Below, piece by piece: positions 1 to 4,033 of a stretch of 6,841 bases of DNA. This DNA is from Micromonosporaceae bacterium (GTDB taxonomy: Bacteria > Actinomycetota > Actinomycetes > Mycobacteriales > Micromonosporaceae). Location of the stretch: NCBI GenBank assembly GCA_019689695.1, contig JADGHA010000233.1, forward strand, positions 1 through 6,841, read 5' to 3'. Every line of letters starts with the position of its first letter. The stretch's first letter is position 1. The position numbers and the translations under genes were made by a program. The notes below the pieces were generated by a model. The model saw nothing but the letters and a program-made list of their open reading frames with translations. It searched no databases and was not told the origin of the DNA.

Positions 1-3
1 CGC

Positions 4-52
4 CGAGCGCGTAGCCGCGGGCCGGGCGTCGAGCGCGTAGCCGCGGGCCGGG
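4..52. repeat. 26-bp-period tandem repeat, two visible copies
   Basis: Positions 4-26 and 30-52 are identical over 23 bases, giving a 26-bp period with 3 bases between them. The unit begins CGAGCGCGTAGCCGCGGG. Bases 1-3 (cgc) nearly match the spacer at 27-29 (cgt), so the array probably continues to the left of the window and two copies is a minimum. The period is not a multiple of three and the unit has TAG in one forward frame, so it is unlikely to encode a protein repeat. It lies 25 bases beyond the stop codon of the DUF62 gene, in what would be its 3' flank. It resembles an intergenic minisatellite (VNTR). No function can be assigned. Confidence 0.85.
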
Positions 53-76
53 TGCGTGCGGGCCTGGGCCGCGCGG

Positions 77-859
77 CTAACCGGTGATCCGCAACAGGTC
101 GCCGGGGGTGACCGCGAGCACCACGGCGGCGCGGCCGCCGTTGACCGCGATCGCCACCCGTCCGGCGGAGTCGGCGAAGACGACCAGCCCGCCGGCCGGG
201 GCGTCGGCGAAGGTGGCGCCGCGCACCGCCCGTACCCCGCCCACGGTCAGCGCCTTGCCGAGGCCGTCGAGGGCGGACGCGGGCGCGGCGAGCTGGACGT
301 TGCCGAACCGATCGACGGTGAGGACCTCCGCCTCCAGCCAGCCGGGGCCGCTCTCCACCACCGGATCGGGCAGCCGCACCAGCGTCGACGGGTCCAGGCG
401 CGGTCCGGCCTCGGCCAGGCTCGCGCCGGCGGCGATGCGGGCCGCGGCCGGGGCGAAGATGTCGCGGCCGTGGAAGGTGTGCGACACTTCGGCGGCGAAC
501 CAGTCCGGGTTGGCCAGCTCGACCACCTCGGTCACCCCGCCCAGCGCGTCCGCCGCCCAGGGCAGCAGGCCGTTGTCCGGACCGACCAGGACGCCGCCGG
601 GGGTCTGGACCGCCACACCGCGGCGGGCCGTACCCACGCCGGGGTCGACGACCGCGACGTGGACGGCCGGGGGCAGGTGCGGCACCGCCTGCGCGAGCAC
701 GGCGGCGCCGCGGGCCACGTCGCCGGGGGCGACCAGGTGCGTCACGTCGATGACCCGTACCGCCGGGGCGAGCCTGGCGATCACGCCGTGGCAGGCCGCG
801 GCGAAACCGTCAGACAGACCGTAGTCGGTGGTGAGGCTGATCCATTCGTACCCGGCCAT
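77..859 (-). CDS. S-adenosylmethionine hydrolase (adenosine-forming), DUF62 / SAM hydroxide adenosyltransferase family
   Basis: The 260-residue protein matches the full length of the DUF62 family, which splits S-adenosylmethionine into adenosine and methionine using water in the cytosol. Visible landmarks are TTDYG near the N-terminus (Asp12, expected to bind the SAM ribose), VVDPGVGT at 71-77, PDNG at 94-97, TFHGRDIFAP at 128-137 and DRFGN at 183-187, followed by the small C-terminal beta domain. The family's hydrolase triad Asp-Arg-His appears intact as Asp72, Arg79 and His130. Related fluorinases and chlorinases lose the Arg and His, so a halogenase is unlikely. The ATG at 857-859 gives a normal N-terminus. 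No Shine-Dalgarno is visible, but TACCGT lies six bases upstream, suggesting leaderless translation. The stop is TAG. The gene follows the GNAT gene by 20 bp on the same strand. The physiological role of the family is poorly defined; control of SAM level is the usual suggestion. Confidence 0.95.
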   Translation of the reverse strand: MAGYEWISLTTDYGLSDGFAAACHGVIARLAPAVRVIDVTHLVAPGDVARGAAVLAQAVPHLPPAVHVAVVDPGVGTARRGVAVQTPGGVLVGPDNGLLPWAADALGGVTEVVELANPDWFAAEVSHTFHGRDIFAPAAARIAAGASLAEAGPRLDPSTLVRLPDPVVESGPGWLEAEVLTVDRFGNVQLAAPASALDGLGKALTVGGVRAVRGATFADAPAGGLVVFADSAGRVAIAVNGGRAAVVLAVTPGDLLRITG

Positions 860-865
860 GCCAAC

Positions 866-871
866 ACGGTA
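866..871 (-). promoter_or_regulatory. Candidate -10 element for leaderless transcription of the DUF62 gene
   Basis: Read on the minus strand, the 20-bp gap between the GNAT stop and the DUF62 ATG contains TACCGT followed by six bases and then ATG. This fits the actinobacterial TANNNT -10 hexamer, with the transcript starting at or next to the A of the start codon. No purine-rich Shine-Dalgarno precedes the ATG, which supports the reading. I cannot find a good -35 about 17 bases upstream, so read-through from the GNAT gene may contribute as well or instead. Confidence 0.35.
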
Positions 872-879
872 CTGGTTGA

Positions 880-1848
880 CTACTCGGTTAGCTCGTCCCC
901 GCCCAGCACCCAGGTCACGAACACCTGATGCTGGTCGAGGTACTCCCGGACACCCGCCGGCAACTGGTCGACCAGGACGGCCACCGCCGCCAGCGGCGCT
1001 TCCGGGTTGGCGACCAGGGTGGTGGTGCTGCCCTCGGTCGCGGGGCGCTGCGCCATACCGGCGTCCACATTGAGCAGCCGCCGGTCGGCCACCGCCTCGA
1101 CCGGCGTGCCCGGCGCGACGAACGGGACCGACAGCTCGCGGGCCACCAGCGCGGCCAGGACCAGGCCCGCCTCGCCCACCCCGGTGACCGCGTCGACCAT
1201 CCCGCGGACGGCGCCGGCCACGGCGCGCAGCACGTCGGAGGTGTCGGCCGGGTCGCCGAGCAGCGACCAGACGTCCAGCACGCCATCGCGCACGTGCCGG
1301 CGCAGGGCGGCCCGGCCGGCCGCGGCCGGCTCGGTCAGGCCGTCCAGCCGCAGCTCGAGCGTGAGCTCGTCGTGCAGCTCGATGCCTTCGTTCCCGATGA
1401 CCGGGATGGACGGCTTGCGCCGCCGGGCCTCGTCCACCGCGCCCGGCGCGACCGCGGTGATCCGCATGCCACGCCGCTGGTAGAACCTCAGCGCCGGCAG
1501 GTTGTCGTTGGTGGTGATCAGCCAGACCCGGCGCAGCCCCAGACCGCGGGCCTCGTCGGCGACCGCGGCCAGCAGGGCGCTGCCCGCGCCGCCGCCGCCC
1601 GAGCCGGCCGCCGCGACGCTCACCACCTCCAGCACGTCGCCGCCCACGTGGTACGCGAGCGCCCCGAGCACCGTGCCGGCGGCGTCCACCGCGACGAGTG
1701 TCGGGAGGGTTCGCAGGTCGTACGCGACGCCGTGGCCGACGACGATCGGACCGCCCCAGGTGGTGTCATGGATCGCGTCCACCGCCACGCGGTCCTCGGC
1801 GGTGGCTCGGCGTACGGTCAAGTCGGGCACGGGTAAAGGTTGCCGCAT
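880..1848 (-). CDS. GNAT-family N-acetyltransferase with an unrecognised C-terminal extension
   Basis: The protein has 322 residues. Residues about 10-166 look like a GNAT fold, which moves an acetyl group from acetyl-CoA to an amine. LTVRRATAEDRVAVDAI (10-26) is the usual N-terminal strand and helix. VLEVVSVA (72-79) leads into a glycine-rich loop and SALLAAVADEARGLG (90-104). Next comes TTNDNLPALRFYQRRGM (112-128), with the typical Asn and Tyr of motif B, and the domain ends GIELHDELTLEL (155-166). The acetyl-CoA loop reads GSGGGGAGSALL and lacks the usual Arg or Gln. Residues about 170-322 match no domain I know; they are hydrophobic and helical in character, ending with WVLGGDELTE. The frame stays open further upstream, but that part overlaps the AraC gene. 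The ATG at 1846-1848 is preceded by GGAAG eight bases away and lies 23 bp after the AraC stop, which favours this start. The substrate is unknown. Confidence 0.85.
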   Translation of the reverse strand: MRQPLPVPDLTVRRATAEDRVAVDAIHDTTWGGPIVVGHGVAYDLRTLPTLVAVDAAGTVLGALAYHVGGDVLEVVSVAAAGSGGGGAGSALLAAVADEARGLGLRRVWLITTNDNLPALRFYQRRGMRITAVAPGAVDEARRRKPSIPVIGNEGIELHDELTLELRLDGLTEPAAAGRAALRRHVRDGVLDVWSLLGDPADTSDVLRAVAGAVRGMVDAVTGVGEAGLVLAALVARELSVPFVAPGTPVEAVADRRLLNVDAGMAQRPATEGSTTTLVANPEAPLAAVAVLVDQLPAGVREYLDQHQVFVTWVLGGDELTE

Positions 1849-1856
1849 CCGGCCCG

Positions 1857-1861
1857 CTTCC
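1857..1861 (-). promoter_or_regulatory. Ribosome binding site deciding the GNAT start
   Basis: On the minus strand GGAAG sits eight bases before the ATG at 1848, inside the 23-bp gap after the AraC stop codon. It supports this ATG over the in-frame GTG at 1873-1875, which overlaps the end of the AraC gene and has no comparable site. Confidence 0.45.
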
Positions 1862-1871
1862 GCTCGGAGGA

Positions 1872-2693
1872 TCACACAGAGCGCTGGTAGACGGCGGGCG
1901 TTATGCCGTATGCGCGGCGGAACCAGCGGGTCAGGTGGGCCTGGTCGGCGAAGCCGGCCGCCACCGCCGCCTGCGCCGGCGGCTCGCCCGCCGCGAGCAG
2001 CCGCCGGGCCGCGCGCAGTCGCACCTGCCGCAGATACGTGCTGGGCGCCATCCCGTACCGCGCCTGGAACTCCCGGTACACCTGGAACCGGCTGCACCCG
2101 GCGGCCGCGGCCAGGTCCTCGGCGCGCAGATCCTCGCGGTACCGGTCGTGCAGCAGGTCGCGCACCCGGGCGACCGGCGCGTTCGAGAGCCCGGCCCGGC
2201 CGGCCACCGGCGGGCGCGAGCGGGCGTGCCGGCGGATCGCCGCGAGCAGCATGGCGTCGATGGCCTCCTGGGTGGCGAGCGGATCCGTGCCCGCGAGCAC
2301 CCGGTCGGTGGCGCGCCGGATCCGATTCACCAGCTCGGGATCGCTGATCACGGGATCCGTGAAGAGTGGCAGCGCGGATTTGTACCCGGCCTCAGCCAGC
2401 GCGGCGCGGACCTGGCCGGGATCGACGTGCACCATCCGGTACGTGAAGCCGGAGGGCGTGCCGGTGTGCCCGTCGTGCGGATCGTCCGGGTTGAACGCCA
2501 TGGCCAGCCCGGTGGTGCTCAGGTGCGCGCCGCCGCGGCACCGGAACGCCTGCGCGCCGTCCTCGGTGTAGCCGAAGGAGTACGAGTCGTGGCTGTGCCG
2601 GTGGTACACGTGCTGCACGAAATGGGCGCCCAGCACCTCCACGCCGAGGTCGGAGACCCTCCGGTACCGCGTCCACTCAGGACCGGCGCTCAC
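1872..2693 (-). CDS. AraC-family transcriptional regulator
   Basis: The protein has 273 residues from the chosen GTG start. Roughly residues 10-95 form an AraC-type N-terminal cupin sensor: HRHSHDSYSFGYTEDGAQAF with several His residues, then FNPDDPHDGHTG. A helical linker follows. The C-terminal 95 residues are the two-helix-turn-helix AraC DNA-binding domain: DLRAEDLAAAAGCSRFQVYREFQ for the first unit and QAAVAAGFADQAHLTRWFRR for the second, ending in the familiar GITPAVY. It probably activates or represses the divergent DUF2000 gene and perhaps its own run with GNAT and DUF62, responding to an unknown small ligand. The start is uncertain. GTG at 2691-2693 gives a compact N-terminus (SAGPEWTRYRR) but has no good Shine-Dalgarno. 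An in-frame TTG at 2709-2711 would add six residues, but the AGGAGG at 2729-2734 is 17 bases from it, which is too far, and that TTG overlaps the probable upstream promoter region of the opposite gene. Confidence 0.92.
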   Translation of the reverse strand: MSAGPEWTRYRRVSDLGVEVLGAHFVQHVYHRHSHDSYSFGYTEDGAQAFRCRGGAHLSTTGLAMAFNPDDPHDGHTGTPSGFTYRMVHVDPGQVRAALAEAGYKSALPLFTDPVISDPELVNRIRRATDRVLAGTDPLATQEAIDAMLLAAIRRHARSRPPVAGRAGLSNAPVARVRDLLHDRYREDLRAEDLAAAAGCSRFQVYREFQARYGMAPSTYLRQVRLRAARRLLAAGEPPAQAAVAAGFADQAHLTRWFRRAYGITPAVYQRSV

Positions 2694-2733
2694 CCGCGCA
2701 CCAGCGTTCAAGACCGCCCCCGCCCCGGCCTCC

Positions 2734-2739
2734 TACCGT
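2734..2739 (+). promoter_or_regulatory. Candidate -10 element for leaderless transcription of the DUF2000 gene
   Basis: TACCGT is followed by seven bases and then the ATG at 2747, which would place the transcription start on the A of the start codon. No Shine-Dalgarno stands in front of this ATG. TTCAAGACC at 2707-2715 is a possible upstream element, but its spacing to the -10 is about 18-21 bases depending on which hexamer is chosen, so it could instead be part of the AraC-type regulator's binding site. The spacer between is almost pure G and C. Confidence 0.45.
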
Positions 2740-2746
2740 CTGCTCC

Positions 2747-3157
2747 ATGCCCCATGAGACCAAGATTGCCATGGTCGTGCGGTACGACCTGCCGACCTGG
2801 CAGAAGCTCAACGTCGTCGCGTACCTGGCGTCGGGGGTGGCGGCCGGGCGGGACGGGGTGATCGGCGAGCCGTACGAGGACGCCTCCGGTCGCCGGTACC
2901 TGGCCATGTTCGGCCTGCCGGTGCTGGTCTTCGCCGCCGACGCGGACCAGATGGCCACCGTACGGCGCCGGTGCGCCGAGCGCGACCTGCCCGCGGTGAT
3001 CTTCACGGACGAGCTGTTCAGCACCTACGACGACGAGGCCAACCGGGCCGCGGTGCGGGCGGTCGAGTCGGAGAAGCTGTCACTGGCCGGGATCGGTCTG
3101 CACGGCCGGCGGTCCGTGGTGGACAAGGTGCTCAAGGGCCTGCGACTGCACCCGTGA
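2747..3157 (+). CDS. DUF2000 family protein (PTH2-like fold)
   Basis: The 136-residue protein matches DUF2000 over its whole length. It starts with KIAMVVRYDLPTWQKLNVVA (6-25), then GEPYEDASGRRYLAMFGLPVLVF (40-62), a helix-strand unit with DLPAVIFTDELF (80-91), and the C-terminal GIGLHGRRSVVDKVLKGLRLHP (115-136). From family knowledge, DUF2000 proteins have a fold related to peptidyl-tRNA hydrolase 2, but I know of no demonstrated activity, so I do not call it a hydrolase. It is likely cytosolic: no signal peptide or membrane segment is seen. The ATG at 2747 fits the family N-terminus and the upstream TACCGT. The next in-frame ATG, codon 9, would cut into the first strand. The gene is divergent from the AraC regulator with about 53 bp between the start codons, and an AraC-type regulator next to DUF2000 is a plausible regulator/target pair. 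Confidence 0.93.
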   Translation: MPHETKIAMVVRYDLPTWQKLNVVAYLASGVAAGRDGVIGEPYEDASGRRYLAMFGLPVLVFAADADQMATVRRRCAERDLPAVIFTDELFSTYDDEANRAAVRAVESEKLSLAGIGLHGRRSVVDKVLKGLRLHP

Positions 3158-3158
3158 C

Positions 3159-3302
3159 CATGATCAGGCGGGCGGCACCGCGCTGTTCGCGGACCGTGCG
3201 GCGGCGTTCTCCCGCACCAGCGGCGCGGCGTTGAACCGTACCGGCACGGTCTTGTTCGCGATCGGCACGGTTGCGGGGCGTGCGCCAGCGGCCGTTTGGT
3301 AG
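3159..3302 (+). pseudogene. Possible coding remnant without a start codon
   Basis: Directly after the DUF2000 stop, one forward frame reads 47 codons from 3159 to a TAG at 3300-3302. By my hand count 39 of the 47 codons end in G or C (83%), against about 68% at the other two codon positions, a mild version of the bias of real genes here. The predicted peptide includes GGTALFADRAAAFSRTSGAA and NRTGTVLFAIGTVAG, which could be one short hydrophobic segment. There is no ATG or GTG in this frame before it and I do not recognise the sequence. It could be the tail of a decayed gene or chance in GC-rich DNA. Confidence 0.2.
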
Positions 3303-3313
3303 ATGGACGGGAG

Positions 3314-3366
3314 GCGACGCCCCGGGCACCCCCGTGCCCCCGAAGGGGGACTACCCGGGGCGTCGC
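3314..3366. terminator. Large nested hairpin between convergent genes, probable terminator
   Basis: GCGACGCCCCGGG at 3314-3326 pairs perfectly over 13 bp with CCCGGGGCGTCGC at 3354-3366. A second stem, CCCCC at 3337-3341 with GGGGG at 3345-3349 around a GAA loop, sits inside. TGTTT follows on the plus side (3367-3371), a modest U tract. The hairpin lies 157 bp after the DUF2000 stop and 34 bp beyond the AhpD-like stop, so it could end both convergent transcripts. A G-rich stem with a poor U tract is common for actinobacterial terminators. It could also act as an RNA-stabilising structure. Confidence 0.65.
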
Positions 3367-3371
3367 TGTTT

Positions 3372-3391
3372 ACCGGTGCGACCGCACCGGT
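3372..3391. terminator. Small hairpin next to the AhpD-like stop codon
   Basis: ACCGGTGC at 3372-3379 and GCACCGGT at 3384-3391 form a perfect 8-bp stem with a GACC loop. It starts 8 bp past the TAA of the minus-strand AhpD-like gene, where an intrinsic terminator for that gene is expected, and it is the first of two hairpins that transcript would meet. On the minus side no U run follows. On the plus side CCTTCTCGTT follows, so it could serve either strand. Confidence 0.4.
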
Positions 3392-3399
3392 CCTTCTCG

Positions 3400-3873
3400 T
3401 TATCCGAACTGGCCAGGCTGGTAGTCACCGGCCGGCTGCTGGACGATGACGTTCATGCGGTTCCAGGTGTTGATGAGGGCGATGAGAGACACCAGGGCGG
3501 CGAGCTGGTCCTCGTCGTAGTGCTTGGCGGCGTTCGCCCAGACCTCGTCGGGGACGCCACCGGCCGCGTCGGCGATGCGGGTGCCCTGTTCGGTCAGGTC
3601 CAGCGCGGCCCGCTCGGCCTCGGTGAAGACCTTGGCCTCCCGCCAGGCCGCGACCAGGTTGAGGCGCACCGAGGTCTCTCCGGCGTGCGCGGCATCCTTG
3701 GTGTGCATGTCGGTGCACACCCCGCAGCCGTTGATCTGGCTGGCCCGGATCTTCACCAGCTCCTGCGTCGCGTGCGGCAGGGTCGAATCCGCCACGAGCT
3801 TGCCGGCCGACTGGAGATACTTCAGGAACTTGGCCGCAAGGGGGGTTCCGTAGTAGTTGAATCGGGCTTCCAT
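3400..3873 (-). CDS. AhpD-like carboxymuconolactone decarboxylase family protein
   Basis: The protein has 157 residues, the usual size for single-domain members of this all-helical family. The AhpD-type redox signature is complete: Glu38, then CGVC at 50-53 and His57 in the stretch ELVKIRASQINGCGVCTDMH. In characterised AhpD proteins these residues form a proton relay and a dithiol that reduces peroxiredoxin partners, so a cytosolic disulfide or peroxidase role is likelier than true carboxymuconolactone decarboxylation. ALINTWNRMNV at 132-142 is the typical C-terminal helix. The start is well supported: AGGAG lies six bases before the ATG at 3871-3873. No ahpC or sigma-factor gene is adjacent, though such pairings are known, so the partner is unknown. 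It is convergent with the DUF2000 gene and 160 bp downstream of lhr on the same strand. Confidence 0.95.
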   Translation of the reverse strand: MEARFNYYGTPLAAKFLKYLQSAGKLVADSTLPHATQELVKIRASQINGCGVCTDMHTKDAAHAGETSVRLNLVAAWREAKVFTEAERAALDLTEQGTRIADAAGGVPDEVWANAAKHYDEDQLAALVSLIALINTWNRMNVIVQQPAGDYQPGQFG

Positions 3874-3879
3874 GGTTGA

Positions 3880-3884
3880 CTCCT
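3880..3884 (-). promoter_or_regulatory. Ribosome binding site of the AhpD-like gene
   Basis: AGGAG on the minus strand stands six bases before the ATG at 3873. It is the best Shine-Dalgarno in the window and fixes this start. I could not identify a convincing -10/-35 pair upstream in 3885-3960. Confidence 0.7.
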
Positions 3885-3960
3885 GTGCCTCTTGTGCTGC
3901 CTACACCGCTCTGACGGGACAGCTGCGCACGACGTAACAGCGATGAGAGGTGACCTGCGT

Positions 3961-4002
3961 CTCCCGGCCCAAGGCGGGAGGGCGAGACCCAGGACGCCCT
4001 GG
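3961..4002 (-). terminator. Pair of small hairpins downstream of lhr, possible terminator
   Basis: Two inverted repeats follow the lhr stop on the minus strand: CCAGG/CCTGG around an ACGC loop (3989-4002) and CTCCCG/CGGGAG around an 8-base loop (3961-3980). Neither has a U tract. They fill the 160-bp gap between lhr and the AhpD-like gene and suggest separate transcription of the two genes, but stems this short are frequent by chance in GC-rich DNA. Confidence 0.3.
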
Positions 4003-4033
4003 CGGGACGCGGCACCGGTTGTCGCGGCGCTGA

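Noticed and set aside
1..52. CRISPR array
   Set aside because: The copies are separated by only 3 bases, so there are no spacers; this is a tandem repeat.
77..859. A fluorinase or chlorinase of secondary metabolism
   Set aside because: The Arg79 and His130 positions typical of the hydrolase branch are present, whereas halogenating relatives lack them, and no biosynthetic cluster is visible.
56..1836. Long plus-strand open frames opposite the DUF62 and GNAT genes
   Set aside because: Their translations are Arg/Gly/Pro/His-rich and low in complexity, they match no family, and they lie antisense to well-recognised genes. They arise from the GC bias.
1849..2097. N-terminal extension of the GNAT protein into the AraC gene
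   Set aside because: The extra 83 residues are Gly/Pro/Arg-rich, overlap the AraC DNA-binding domain out of frame, and the ATG at 1848 has its own ribosome binding site.
3132..3329. A 65-residue minus-strand gene in the convergent spacer
   Set aside because: It is Arg-rich, has no ribosome binding site, overlaps both the DUF2000 3' end and the hairpin, and is unlike any known protein.
3425..4015. A 196-residue minus-strand protein overlapping the AhpD-like gene
   Set aside because: It is an out-of-frame shadow. The AhpD-like frame carries the complete catalytic motif and a strong ribosome binding site.
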